From positions 13,950,001 through 14,014,000 of the forward strand of contig NC_063153.1 in NCBI RefSeq assembly GCF_020921035.1: a stretch of DNA of 64,000 nucleotides. Direction: 5' to 3'. Both the position numbers and the translations under genes were made by a program. Source of the DNA: Rhodamnia argentea. Taxonomy: Eukaryota; Streptophyta; Magnoliopsida; Myrtales; Myrtaceae. Numbering within the stretch: the stretch's first letter is position 1; each line of letters begins with the position of its first letter. Under the pieces are notes generated by a model. The model was not told the origin of the DNA, did no database searches, and worked only from the letters and a program-made list of their open reading frames with translations. Shown here piece by piece: positions 24,153 to 46,559 of the stretch.

Positions 24153-25130
24153 ACTGGCTGGGGTAGCGACTGCCGGCAGCAGGAGGGCTCATGTTCCGTC
24201 TATTAACGAATATACCTGTAGATAGTATAGTTTTTGATTCAGCATGGAGGGTTATATTAATCTGTGTTATGTTCGACATTTGACTTGTGGTTTCTTCTTT
24301 TTGGAATTCAGTTTGTAAATGCCAAAGTTCTGCAACTCTCTGGTTTTACGTTGCTCTCCATAGAAACATCCTTTGGACACAATTATAGTTTCGAATCAAC
24401 TGTTTGATTGCTCATGTGTGGAGTTGTGTTTCTTAGTTCCCTCTTTCGTAGTTTGGCGGGTCGCGTTTTGTATATTGCATTTACAGTATATATGCAGACG
24501 TGGAGTAGAAATCCGAATATCTGAGTACATCCAGTTAAAACTAAGCTTGAGTAAATGAGTTTCAGACCAATTAAGATATATAAACTGCTTCACTTTAGTT
24601 CCCATCCTAACGTCAAACTTTTTCTTTAACAACTTCACACGTGCACCTCAACAGTTCTTGGCCGAGACATTTGCAAGTATTTTCATCCCCCATTACATTG
24701 ACTATTTCCCTGCAACTCTATACTTTGGTTAGTGGTAAATTTGGCTTGTAACACTGCCAATGCCCGTCCTACTCTCGATGCTCACGGCGAAACCCACTGC
24801 AGTTAATTGACATCATGAAGAAAGCTTGACCATTTAGGCTATATTGGTAGTACTCATGACAAATTATCCGCATAGGTACCATATCTCCATCTTGAAATCT
24901 GGAAATAGCACTATGATAAGACCCAAAGGAGCCACAGCAAAATGAAGCAGAGATGCAAAATCTGAAAGGCTATGGAGGTTACTCAGTAGGTTCCAATTTC
25001 ATTTAATTGGCACCTGGGGTTCATCTCAATAACACGAATCGGAAACTCAATGTGCCATGGCATGTAATGCATGGACCACTCGGTTCAACCGAATTACCCG
25101 CTGTTGCTATTCGATATAAAGAGCGTACAA
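24153..25130. other. Convergent intergenic region with two 3' ends
   Basis: It lies between the stop codons of the plus-strand CFIm25 gene and the minus-strand PP2C gene, so it should hold both 3' untranslated regions. No further gene or repeat is seen. Confidence 0.6.
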
Positions 25131-27057
25131 CTACGTGTTCACAGTTTCTGGCTGTTGGGTCTCGGGTACAATCTTTTTCTTAAACTTTCTCTGAGCTTTT
25201 AAGTCGATAACTATTACAGAGATGTTGTCTCTGCTTCCCCTCTGAAGAGCAAGCTTTGAGAGATAATCCGCGGCTGCTTGCGCTGCCGGGTCGATTCCCT
25301 CGCCCCTTTCTGCAGGAAGGTTGTCACCGTTCTTCTTGTGCCAAAGAAGGATTCTCCTCCTTGCCATGTCACAGGCCTCCTCATTGGTCACCACGTCCCA
25401 GAGACCATCACTGGCTAGAATGAGGCACTCATCTTCTTTTGCCCGTGGAAAAAAAACCACTTCCGGATCAGCAATGATTGAGGGCTTCAAGAACCTATCA
25501 CCTGAGGATGACATAAAAGGTCGATGAGATAGCTGGAAGTCATCGGCCTGCACTACAGAGAGGATCTACATCGAGTGAGAAAATAGGATCTTGGACTGAA
25601 AAAACCTACCTATTGCTCTTGACATTGCAAGAACGCCACAAACCCGGAATCCATCCCACTGAATAACTCGGCCGCCAGCAGCTTCTATTCGTGCACACTC
25701 ATCTTCTCTATTTGGCTGAAGAAAAAATTCAAAGGCCATACAGAGATAAGCGCACACAGAAAGGGCTAGAGTTCATCAGAACACCAAAAAATGAAAGAAA
25801 AAAAGATAAAAACACATCTCCAGCAACATGACTTACTTTATGATCTACTGACAGTGGCACGGCCTCTTTTCCGCGATAAAGAACTGCCCTTGAATCGCCA
25901 CAATTCGCAATTATAATGTGTGTTGAACAAACTAAGCCAACCACAGCAGTAGAACCTACTGTTTCGGGGGCCATAGATTCTATGAGAGAACGGTCGCTTC
26001 CATTGATGGCTCTGGAAACACCGCTCACCTCATCATCAACCTTTAGAAAGCAACTGGAGAGAGCCTTCTCCAACTGCTCCTGTCCACTACTCCAGCTACT
26101 TCCATTACATAAGCCATGTTTTGCAACTTCTATCTCCTCCGCCAGAGCTAAATGTATCCTTTCCTGGCAGTAACTAGCAACCTATACCGATAAAGCCCTA
26201 ATTAGTACTACGGTTATAGTTTTATAAGCTGTTTGTAAATTCTCATGCTTATCAAATGAAACTCTGGTTTGAAGATTTAAAAAGCTGTATCTGGTTATTA
26301 CCTGGCTACCCCCATGTCCGTCATATACACCAAAGAAATGAGCTGTTAAATCTTTGCTACATTGATTTCTAAGATCCAAATTTTGTCCGCTGGACAGCAT
26401 CAGAGAAGGAATTCTCAAAAGCCGAGGTACCACCGCGACGGCATCTTCCATCTCTGGTCTTGTTCCGCGGATAGATGTCAATCCCCATAGCGGGACATAA
26501 TCCGCCTCAGGGACTCTACGGCTTGCAGTTCTCTGTAATTCTTGACGAGGCTCAAGCTCACCAACATTATTCACATTGGTAACGCTCCTGAGTGTTGAAT
26601 CGCTGACATCCGTGACAGTCATCGATGTTTTACCAAAACTTGCTTTCACAGGCACAAACTCTTCATGACAAGCACTAGTGATGTCACTAGCAACCGTATA
26701 TGAACAAGAATAATTGATGAATTGTCCACGAGTATACGGAGTGTGCACTTTCCCATCTTCCGGGGTCAGCTTAAGTTCATTCCCCATTGTCTTCCAAAAA
26801 ATACCACCTCCTCTGGACTCATCTTCATCAGCTGACACCGTCAGAACACTAAAGTTGCCCGATTTACTGCCAGAACTCAAATCTTGGGCAGCTGCATAAT
26901 CAGAAATAGAAGGCGACAACACCCCCGGATGGTCTGATAACAAACCAGCAGTGCTTGCAATAAGCTTGAGTCCAGTGATTTCGATTTGGGTTTGTAGTGC
27001 AGATTCATCACTATTCATCCTAAACGGCACAGCTACTGCAGAAGATATCTCCTCCAT
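25131..27057 (-). CDS. Clade A protein phosphatase 2C (HAB1/HAB2-like)
   Basis: Mn/Mg-dependent Ser/Thr phosphatase; clade A members switch off SnRK2 kinases in abscisic acid signalling and are inhibited by PYR/PYL/RCAR receptors. Four exons: 27057-26302, 26181-25837, 25715-25610 and 25501-25131, giving 525 residues in phase. A variable N-terminal region (about 1-200) precedes the PP2C domain from [10 protein letters not shown] to V-I-V-I-D-L. Metal-binding motifs: VYDGHGG (Asp246), ASDGLWDV (Asp434) and GSRDN (Asp494). The receptor-contact segment [19 protein letters not shown] keeps the conserved tryptophan (Trp387, equivalent to HAB1 Trp385), so it should be receptor-sensitive. The C-terminal [10 protein letters not shown] is typical of the HAB subgroup. 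An intron in the 5' leader is likely (donor at 27887, acceptor at 27305). ABRE-like G-boxes lie upstream. Confidence 0.95.
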
Positions 27058-27960
27058 TTATTACCTCTATTGTATGGCACAGCTTTGATTGCTTCAACCC
27101 CTCCAAAAACACCTAAAGCATTATTCTGCCTCTTTTAACTTGGGCTAATCTCTGAACCGCCTTTTAGAGAAATCACCTAAGTTGAGGGACATAAATTATG
27201 ATACAAGAAACACACAGAAGTCGGAACAACAGAAAACAAAGTACTGAGAAGTGAGAAGCAAAATGAAATCACACTGCAATCCGGTTTAAAATCCATATAC
27301 CAACCTGAAAGCCCATATATAGGACCTCCTTCACACAGGAATCTTCGCAAAACCATGAGAAAGAGAGCGGACCAAAAGCTTCTCCTTTCTTCCTCAAATT
27401 ACTACTTTCCGTTTTATCCATGAGAAATATATGAACATCTAACTGATTAGTTTCAAGAATGCCCTTTGACAGAGAGAGAGGGAGGGAGAGAGAGAGATGC
27501 CAAATGGGTTCATCATAAACATTTCCGGATTGCCGCTTAACACGAACTTAACCCCTTAATCTGAGGCAATCGACTTCACCTCTAAAGTCTTGGGTCTCTC
27601 TCTTTCTCCCTGTTTTGGCTCAGATTACGTGGGTCTCTTCTTAACCTCATCTAGACACTCCCAGATCAATCAACACAAATAAAGAACAGACATCAAATCA
27701 CCACAAAGAAAGAAAAAAAAACCTTCTTGATTGATTTGGCATATCAAGAATCAACGACATAACCGCCTAAAGGTACAATCTTTCAATACCCTTTGAACTA
27801 CTCCTAAGAACAGTGAGATCAAGAAAGCTCAAGAGGAACAGCTAAGCGCAGAGAGAGAGGGAGAGAGAGATTTGAGAAGTTGCTTACCCTCTCAAAAGCA
27901 CTGAAGCGGCGTGTGGAGAACAAAAGGAGGAGGGAGGAGTCGGCAAGAAGAAGAAGCTCT
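27058..27960 (-). promoter_or_regulatory. 5' leader of the PP2C gene with a probable leader intron
   Basis: On the minus strand, GAGAGG followed by GTAAGC at 27888/27887 looks like a donor, and TTTCAG at about 27305 like an acceptor, giving a 5' UTR intron of about 583 bp. GA-rich runs at about 27470-27500 and 27850-27872 fit a plant leader. ACGTGG (27627-27632) is an additional ABRE-core match. Inferred from sequence only. Confidence 0.45.
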
Positions 27961-28015
27961 TAAAAGAAACTCCATTGCAGCACAGCACAAAGACTTTAAA
28001 AAGGAACAAGGCGAA

Positions 28016-28021
28016 CACGTG
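28016..28021. promoter_or_regulatory. G-box / ABRE (ACACGTGTC context)
   Basis: CACGTG within AACACGTGTCC, about 960 bp upstream of the PP2C ATG and close to the expected transcription start if the leader intron is real. This is the optimal context bound by ABF/AREB bZIP factors. A second CACGTG lies at 28173-28178. Confidence 0.55.
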
Positions 28022-28172
28022 TCCACCATCAACAAACAAACGCATCATTCCAAATTTTCATTTAATGAGAAAACCCACCAATCACATGACAACAGAACAC
28101 TATGCTCCAAACCCAATTTCATAAAAGAAAAAAAAAAAAAAAAAGCTCTTTTCTTAGCGCCAAGACAGACAA

Positions 28173-28178
28173 CACGTG
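28173..28178. promoter_or_regulatory. Second G-box / ABRE core
   Basis: CACGTG in the context AACACGTGAAC, 157 bp upstream of the first. Paired ABREs are characteristic of ABA-inducible promoters, including those of clade A PP2Cs. Function inferred. Confidence 0.5.
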
Positions 28179-28409
28179 AACAAAATTTTTCCACATCTCG
28201 ACTGATTCACCGTGTCGGACAATACAACACATTTCATCGCAACGACCTGATGCATCCGGGATTTTACTTCAGTTATACTAATACGTATCCGTACATCGAC
28301 GAAGAGACCAAGATTACGAAAGTACAAATGAAACACGAGAATTGAACTCTGGACGGAACCCGAATTGCCGGGAAAGTCGCAGAGAGTTAAAGAAATGATT
28401 TTTAGACAT

Positions 28410-28431
28410 CCCCCCCCTCCCCCCCCCTCCC
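28410..28431 (-). other. G-run on the minus strand (quadruplex-capable)
   Basis: The plus strand shows C8-T-C9-T-C3, so the minus strand has three long guanine runs separated by single adenines and could form a G-quadruplex or stall polymerase. It lies about 1.35 kb upstream of the PP2C ATG. Confidence 0.6.
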
Positions 28432-31400
28432 AATTTGTTAATGCAGTTCTTTTTTCTTGGTTCCGTGGGTACCCTACAAAATCAAGATTTGATTGGAGGA
28501 TGGCAATCATTTTAATTCCAGACGATCTTTACAGGGGGGAGACAAGGACGGGGCTGCGGAGGTGTGGACAAGTGTCGCATGAATTGGTCTCATCCACATC
28601 ATCCCAAGTCCTTTTCTAATCACCTGTTTAGAAAAAAGAGAGGATCCAGGAGACCGACCGAAAAAACAAGAGTTGGCACCGGGAACTTGGAATTCTAAAG
28701 TTAGCGTATTCTGTCGAACGATGACGATGAAAGTGGAATTAAAAAACAAAACAAAGAGGTGTTTGTTTAGTTTTACTTGCAATGTGAGAAATCCCAAAAT
28801 TTTTTGTCCGATGCTCCAGTTGAAAATCTCGAGAAAGATATAACTTTTTTTTTTTTATCTTTCCAAAAAATTAATGCGAGTGAGAAAAAGGAACTCTGCA
28901 AGGAAAAGATATCGATTTTTTTTTTTTGGCAAAGAAGAGGAGGATGCTCTCAAACACAAGCATGGGCCAAAGATTTTTCCTCTCTTTTGACATTAAAAAA
29001 ACTCATCAATCTGAAATGTATTTATTACATTTAACACGATCAGATTTCCTTCCTCTTAATTAATCAGAGGAAGGATCTAATCATCTCATTCAATGTGAAT
29101 AAAGAATACAAGAACATTCATTGCCCCGAACTGCGAGTATCATGTGGGATCAAAGTTTTGATAATGTGATCAATTGGAGGAGCAAAAGGTGAAAATTCCT
29201 AAAATTATCATGGCCAAGGGGGCACGATAAAACAAAAAAGGTCTAATCTTTTAATTTAAGCCAAATCCTAACTATAGATTAAACTTTCTTTTTTGTCCGA
29301 AAAAGTTGTCAACTTTCACTCCCACGACCATTAATGGACTTTGGGTTTTTCAAAATTCTCGACGTCGAGAAGTTACTGGTCTCTAGACGAAGGTAAGAGT
29401 AATGATGAAAACGCGGGTTCTAATAACGAATCTCTAAGTAACCACGACACTGATAATTTTTTTAGGAAACTAGTGATCATTCTTCGACACGGGCCGGAAT
29501 TTTGGGATTACAGAGAAGGTCGGTGACAATTTGAAGGGAAGAATTGAGATTAAATCTAAAATTGGGACGGCAAAACCATGTCTTTTTTTTCTATGGGGCC
29601 AATGAGGGAGTGCCACGTTAGGGACACAATCCATCGGGGAGAATCCGGGTTGGTAACCAAAGTGACGTGTGGATCATCGACAAACAAAAGTTTGTTTAGG
29701 GTTAGGTACACCGCACTGACACCTCAACTTCCTCAAAATTTGCAAAAAAAAATCCCAACACCTTAAAAAAAGAAAAAGAAAAAGAATATATATTAAATCT
29801 ATCTCTTTCTTTCTCGAAGTTGACAAAAGAAAGAGGCAAAAAAAAATTGATCTTTTTTTTTTTGCCGATCTTTGACTTTCGTGCCCGGGGAAAGCCTGAC
29901 GGGCAACTGGGTCGTCGCCACGTGTGAAGTTTCCGCCTCGGAAGCGTGAACCACATCTCCTCTTGCGATTCCCATTCTTTTTTTGGACCGAACGAGGAGG
30001 GGACAGCTCGACAGACCCCCATCGCATTCCCCCGTTCACAAACATTGTCCTTCCAACGTGTGTCCTCATTACTCTAAAAAAATCACGTCGATTTGCCTTA
30101 TTTAAACCAATTTAATCTTTTTTTTGTCGAAAAGACTAATTCGATTTAATGATTTCTAAAATTAGTCACTTAACGGGTGTTCTTGCAACATTTATTTACG
30201 GTATTTCACGTATCATCACGATGGCGAGCATTTCGAATTTTTAAATATAGTTAATTTCAAGAGCAATTATTTCGAAAACGGAAAAAAGGGGGGGAAAAGA
30301 CCGAGAAAATGCGAAGATGGAGAGCCCAGATCTTATCGTCGTCGGCTGAGTTGATCACGCATGGAAGCGACCTAAGGAACGAAGTCAATAATAAATGTTA
30401 AGGGGCGATATGACAGAATCTTCTTGGAACATTTGTCAAGACCGCCTTAAAGACACGCGCACTTTCGTTTCCGGCCAACCCCTAAAAGACATTTGCTTCG
30501 GGGAACGTGGGAATTTTGTTGACTATTCTGATATTTTGGTGCTTTTCTAGAAGCGCGATGCTTTTTTTTTTCATCGTCCGAAATATCTCCGTTAAGGAAG
30601 AAAGCTACATAGGACACTTGTCTGAAAATGTGCCGTAATGTAATAGTTATTATACAGAAGGATCTTCAAAGGATAGCTTCGCCAGGGCCGGACAAAAACC
30701 AATCTTTGATTGGGACAAGAGGTGGAAGCTCTCCTTTATTCGGAACTAGCTTTGGGCGACGTGGAACAGATAATATGCGCTTAACCTTGCCTCGCCTTGC
30801 GGGGCCTATCATTATGTAATATTATCCGCTTTGAATTGAAATCTTCACGACTTTAAAATGCAATATACAAAGTAGAGAATCTCAAATCTTATCAACTAGC
30901 TTAAGACTCCTCCTTAGGCGACGTGGGATAGAAGGCATGTGCTTAACTTCATCCTCGTACTGTCGGGGCATTGCACTAACTTATCCCTCCGTGCTTATCG
31001 GGATTGGGTCATCACATTAAAATGCAGTAAAATTTGCCGATCACCTCGTTCGAATGTTAGTTAATGCTGGCAGTGAATGAAAGTTGTTTGTGCGACTTTG
31101 CCCAGACCGAACCGATACACTGACTTTTGCGACTTTGTGAGCTCGCGTTGATGCGGCCCCAAAAGGCGTGCTCTGCGACCCGACTCGCTCAAGTGGTGGA
31201 GGGCCGGACGGGTTTCGAGCTTTAGCAGCGCTTGCACATCAAGTAGGAGTAATCTCGGATCATTGGTCTGGTTTCGCATTTGTTTTCAGGCAATTTCCTT
31301 GCCCGGGCCGTGACAGACCTATTGAGGAGCAAAATAAACTTAATTACTTGGCCCTGAGGACAGCATGTTCCGTATTCACCAAGCGGAAATTGACAGTTTT

Positions 31401-31500
31401 TCCGTCTCACTCGTCTCTTACGTACATGCGTCTCACTCGTCTCTTACGCACATGCGTCTACGACGCGCCAACACTCAAGGGGACCTAATATTCTCCGGCA
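28432..31500. other. Intergenic, repeats and no recognised gene
   Basis: AT-rich. Two diverged blocks at about 30745 and 30905 share GGCGACGTGG, ATGYGCTTAAC and CGGGGC, indicating an old duplicated repeat. 31402-31457 holds a 26-bp unit repeated twice (CGTCTCACTCGTCTCTTACG). No supported coding region. Confidence 0.5.
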
Positions 31501-32284
31501 TCACCTCCAATCCCTTTACTAGCAGGACCGCATATCTCTTGAAAATGAACATTTCACGAGGCAGTCATAGATAAGAAATTGCTGGATAATGGGGGTAACT
31601 AGACCAGAGACTAACGTTTGCGGATGGTTGCAGGAAACAAATACATGAACATTATTTCCTCTCAATCTCCGACCGACCGGAGAAGATAAGAATGAAAAAG
31701 TAGCAGCAGAATCACACACAGGATCGATCATGAGGAAAAATTGAAAAGTCCAGGGAACGAGTTCCAGCTGCGAATACTTGGTTATAAGAGAGGTAAAAAG
31801 GATCAGTTCCTCGCTCTTAGACAACACTTCATTTCCCATTCAAGTCGCGGTTGCCAATCGCCGCTAATCCCATTCTCGGCTTGACACAAGTTAGAGCAAT
31901 TACAGGTACTTCACAAGGCTAGGAACAAGCAAGAGAAACAGAACGAGGCCCATCCCACCACAAGCGAAGGCAAGTCTTTAAGCCCTGCCAACCTGGGTAG
32001 TCTGGGCAGCCAATTAGTACCCAAAACTTCCTACATCGATGCAAAACTTCAAACGTAACAACAGGCTGGCTACCAACTGACACATACAGACACTTTCAAC
32101 ATCGCCTAAGATTCCAATATTACTATACATTGGCTTGAGTTCTGTGGCATATACGGCAGTCAATGTAATTAGTAACGTAGCTTGGGGTGAAACCTGACTG
32201 AAAAATAAGCAGGTGCACCCCTCGCCTTGCAGCGAGGAAGGGAATCGTCTGTTATGTAAGCTGATCTATAGAGTTGACCGCTCT
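31501..32284 (-). other. Region downstream of the NDR kinase, probable 3' UTR
   Basis: It follows the NDR kinase stop codon at 32285. No other gene is evident. The 3' untranslated region is expected in the part nearest 32284. Confidence 0.4.
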
Positions 32285-42731
<10,447 letters not shown>

Positions 42732-42739
42732 GTCTCCAA

Positions 42740-42761
42740 TCTCTCTCTCTCTCTCTCTCTC
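42740..42761. repeat. (CT)n repeat in the NDR kinase 5' leader
   Basis: A CT run beginning about 9 bp upstream of the NDR kinase ATG (GA on the coding strand). GA-rich leaders are frequent in plant genes. Confidence 0.8.
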
Positions 42762-42799
42762 GCTGTGAAAACTCTGTGCCTGTGTGATTTGCGAAATTC

Positions 42800-44883
42800 T
42801 TTGGTTTTTTTAGTGATTGTGACAACGAAGCACGAACTAAACCTGCATCGCGTGTTTTTTTTCCTTTTTAATCTTTTTTCCACCCGCGGGTGGCGAGAAA
42901 AAATTCTCCCTCGTACACGTGGACGAGCCTGATTGGGCGGTGCCGAAAAGCTTGTGGGCTTTGAACAGCTTAGATTCCATTTGTGGAGGCATACGTAAGA
43001 CCAGCAGTGAGCGGCCAACCGGGTGCGGCCCCCACCTAAATGACAGGCTGGACAATTGGCCAAAAGGTGAGGGCCCACCGGAAGGTCCCGCGGGCGGGAG
43101 GGAGGCTGGAGATCCGACGGACGCGAGCGAATCTGAGAGAAGAGCCGTATCGTGCGACGCGATGGTATTCCGTGACGTCAGAAATGACGGATTTGCGTGC
43201 GGTAGAACCGTAAACTTTCACGTAATTCTACGAGATTCTATTGAATGTAACGGTTTATATTAACTTTTTTAATATGATTTATCAAACTCACGGGACCCGG
43301 CGGTAAATTCTTTAGACCCTATTGATAAATCATAGTTGTTGAATCCACTTATCTAATCGTAAAGTAGATGACAACATTTGGATAAATGATATGAAAATAC
43401 ATAATATTGTCGAATAACTGTCGATATTGTACATGTTTAGTTGGTCTATTAGGGCATTGCTATGAAGCAAACCACATTGCTTGAGGAGGAGCCGAATCGA
43501 TTTTGGAAAAGTAAGTCATATGCCCCTGGCATGAATGAAATTTTACGCAATCTTATCCGTTCTTATTTGAGTATTATGACCGTCAACTCTTTCAAATCGT
43601 CCAATCAATCATAAACATGTTGTGCCGATGCCAATTCAGTTATAAGTTTCCTAATTTCACCGATTTAGTTATAATTCTTTTTGTGCAAACTTGCAATGTA
43701 ATCCTTCCGATCAATTTTCGTCGAAGATCGATGGAGCGGCAACGCGCCACACGGGATGCCCGGGCAATGATTGGAACGCCGCTTCAACAATTACCCATGA
43801 AAATTAACCGAAAGGACTATATTGTAACAGAGCAAAAGTTTAAATTGACATTCGTACAATAAGTTTAGAACCGATTGGGTAATCTTTCCATGAAGTCGGT
43901 CGTGTAAATTTTCTGTCAAACCACTATAGTATATTATAATTGTTTGATCTTTATTTTTATTTTTTTTTGCTATTAGAGTTAACGGAGAAAATGAAGATAA
44001 ATTTCACAGGTGTAGATCATCCGTCTCAATATCTTTTTTGCGAGATTTACGGGGACGCCCGCATGGAAAAATCCATAAATGCATAAAGATGTAACGATGA
44101 TCTCGACATGGCACGAGAACAAGATTTCTCAATCTGTTTTCAGGCAAACACGTGTTCTGAAACGGTGCTCCAACGGTGGTCAACGATACAGAGACGTGCC
44201 GACCTCGGCACGAGTCAACGTCGAAGAACCTGAAGAACGAGAGGAAAAGAAGAAGAGGGAGGAGATACTTCCTTATAAATGAAGAGTCAACCCAGCGAGG
44301 GGCGCATTAGCCCAAACTGGATGGCTTACGGAAACCACAGAGAAATCTCTGCAGCCGTCAAACTTTAGCATCAGGAATCACAGACAAAGCATGGGATTCC
44401 TTCGCTCCGGACCAATTCTGTCAACCTCGTCAATCGAAAATATATAAGGAAAAAAAAAATTAGTCAAGAGCTTGCCACCCAATATAGGCAAGTCGATTTT
44501 TAAAAGTTTAAATTAATAAATAAAGGAAAATACTTTTGTACGAAGAGTATATAAATCGCATAATAAAAATTAGTAAGTGCATAGCCGTATCGAAAGTATG
44601 AGTCTCGGACATTTATATCGTCGAGAAAAAGAAAGATGAAAATCGAAAAAAAAAGAAAAGAGAATATTGAGAGATGACAAGTCAAACTAACTCAAAAACG
44701 TGTATAAGTCAATGTATTCCGTGTGGTAAAAAAATATCGAAGTACCATTTTCCCCAGGTAAACCCTATGATCAAATGACTTTATTCTATACCCACATCCA
44801 AAATATAATGAATATCGTCGATCAAAATCAGAAACCTATGAAGCCAAAAAGAAAAAAAGGAAAAACCCGAACTCCAAAAAGGG
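42800..44883. other. Intergenic region upstream of the NDR kinase
   Basis: It contains the NDR kinase promoter (nearest 42.8-43.2 kb, GC-rich) and then AT-rich DNA. Short open frames at 42.9-43.3 and 44.1-44.3 kb have no recognisable family. A decayed repeat resembling those near 16.7 and 56 kb may lie at 43.58-43.9 kb. Confidence 0.45.
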
Positions 44884-46461
44884 CTATAGAAAAGAAGTGC
44901 CGGCGAGCCCATGGTGCAACAAATTGTGAGCAATCTGATCCCGGGCGTGCACGGCATTGGCCGACCGGATGGGGTTCTCCGGCACCATCTCGTCGTCGAA
45001 GATCTCGAACCTCAGCTCCGGATCCACGGCCTCGTTCCTCGCCTCGCAGATGTTGTGCAGCACGCAGCATGCCCCGAGCACCACCGGCAGGTCCTGCAGC
45101 TTCACCTCCGTCCGCTTCTGCAGGCACGCCCACCTCCCCTTGAGCCGTGCGAACGCCTCCCGCGCCACGCCCTGGACCTCCGCGAGCTTCTGGTTGAACG
45201 CGTGCTGCGTCCACGTTATGTTCTGGTGCGTATAGGGCGCCAGGACCCAGTCCATTAGCGGGTGCCCCGCGTTCCCGACGATCCACACGTCCTTCAATAG
45301 CCCCTTGCCGGCCCTTTGGAACAAGGCCGACTTCTCGAGGACCTGGTCGTCTGGCATCGACCCGGGCCACCCGATGCACACGTCCGTGAACACGCCCCGC
45401 GGGTCGACCACGCCCTGGACCGTGATCGAGTACGTCGTCTTCTGGTTCCTCTCTGTGTGCCGCCTGTTCAGGTACGAGGCAACGCTGATCTTCGGGGCGA
45501 TGATTGGCACATGGGTCGTGTACATTGCCCCGCACACACGCGGGATGCCCGACGCGGCCTCGAACTCGTCCTTGATCTCTGCAAGCCGGCGCTCGTCGGG
45601 CCACTGGAGGAACTTCGGCATGAGGACGTTGCGGATGGCGGTGCAGACCTCGAGGACGAGCTTGTGGCAAGTGGAGATGCCGAGGCCGAACCGCTTTGAC
45701 ACGAGGCGGAGTGGCTCCCCCGTCGCAAGCCGCCACACGCACACAGCCACGCGCTGCCGCACGGGGATCGCGTCCCGCAGCATCGTGTTCTTCTTCGTGA
45801 CAGCCGCGTCGAGCTCGCTGCAGATGAAGTCGAACGTGGCCTTGCTCATCCGGAACTCGCGCAGGAACTCCTCCTCGGGGAACTCGGGGCTGCTGCACCG
45901 CTCCCACCAATCCTTGGACCGGTCCTTCACCCAAAGCCGCCGCTGCTGGCCCACGCTCGCCGAGGGCTCACCGCCCTCCTCAGCCGTGGCGCCCGACTGC
46001 CTGGCGCGCTTGTTCTTCCTCATCTCGAGCTCGTTCGAGACGTCGTAATGCGCCTGGAGGTGGCAGTAGTAATCGCCCATCGCTCGGAGCTCCATATCGG
46101 AGTTCGATTCCAGTGAGGCATTTCCTTGCAGCGTCTCGAGGAAGAAGCTCTCCCTCTCGCGCTTCTCTTCCTCCTCGAGCAAAACGAACGAGGTCACGAC
46201 ATCTCCCACCGACCCGCCGCCACCTCCGCCTCCGCCATTGCCATCACCACCGCCCGAGGCTGGCTCTCCTTCTTCTTCTCCCTCCTCCTCCTTCCCCAGT
46301 CGCCTAAACGGTTGATTGACGCTCCCGCCGGAGCCGAACGAGGAGCCGTCTCCGGCCTCCGGGGGGTAGTCGGCCATGTCGGGGAAAAAGAAATTGGAGA
46401 AGAGGGAGAGGTCGTCGTGAATCTCCTGGTTGAGAAATGGGAATGGAGTGAGCTCCATCAA
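44884..46461 (-). CDS. ALP1-like protein (domesticated PIF/Harbinger transposase)
   Basis: Intronless gene, 525 residues, full-length and in frame. Closest in my recall to the Arabidopsis At5g12010/At4g29780 group, related to ALP1, a transposase-derived protein found with Polycomb PRC2. Acidic, glycine-rich N-terminus (poly-Gly about 76-83); a Myb/HTH-like region starting R-L-W-V-K-D-R-S-K-D-W-W (about 175-186); then the DDE_Tnp_4 nuclease fold (about 305-470) ending in the conserved H-N-L-L-H-H-G-L-A-G-T-S-F-L. The first catalytic Asp expected in GAxDxTH is Tyr314 (GAMYTTHVPI). The second is retained (GSMPDD, Asp371). The third is not clearly retained (R434/E435). It is therefore probably not an active nuclease. 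GC content is far above the surroundings. A second in-frame ATG at 46377 (residue 29) is possible, but the TATA box position favours 46461. Confidence 0.93.
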   Translation of the reverse strand: MMELTPFPFLNQEIHDDLSLFSNFFFPDMADYPPEAGDGSSFGSGGSVNQPFRRLGKEEEGEEEGEPASGGGDGNGGGGGGGGSVGDVVTSFVLLEEEEKRERESFFLETLQGNASLESNSDMELRAMGDYYCHLQAHYDVSNELEMRKNKRARQSGATAEEGGEPSASVGQQRRLWVKDRSKDWWERCSSPEFPEEEFLREFRMSKATFDFICSELDAAVTKKNTMLRDAIPVRQRVAVCVWRLATGEPLRLVSKRFGLGISTCHKLVLEVCTAIRNVLMPKFLQWPDERRLAEIKDEFEAASGIPRVCGAMYTTHVPIIAPKISVASYLNRRHTERNQKTTYSITVQGVVDPRGVFTDVCIGWPGSMPDDQVLEKSALFQRAGKGLLKDVWIVGNAGHPLMDWVLAPYTHQNITWTQHAFNQKLAEVQGVAREAFARLKGRWACLQKRTEVKLQDLPVVLGACCVLHNICEARNEAVDPELRFEIFDDEMVPENPIRSANAVHARDQIAHNLLHHGLAGTSFL

Positions 46462-46545
46462 CCGGGTGGAAGATGTGGTCTGAACGGGGGGGAATGTGAA
46501 CGCTTCGGGTTGGTTTGAATTGGAGGAGCCGTCGGAGCTGCGGAG

Positions 46546-46552
46546 TTTTATA
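46546..46552 (-). promoter_or_regulatory. TATA box of the ALP1-like gene
   Basis: The minus strand reads TATAAAA 85 bp before the first ATG (46461). With a start about 30 bp downstream, the leader would be about 55 nt, supporting the upstream ATG. Confidence 0.55.
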
Positions 46553-46559
46553 CGGGGTT

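Noticed and set aside
44828..45934. 368-residue frame overlapping the ALP1-like gene
   Set aside because: Same strand, different phase, Arg/Gly/Ala rich; a by-product of high GC across the real transposase-derived frame.
45305..46048. 247-residue antisense frame to the ALP1-like gene
   Set aside because: Antisense shadow in a GC-rich gene; no family resemblance.
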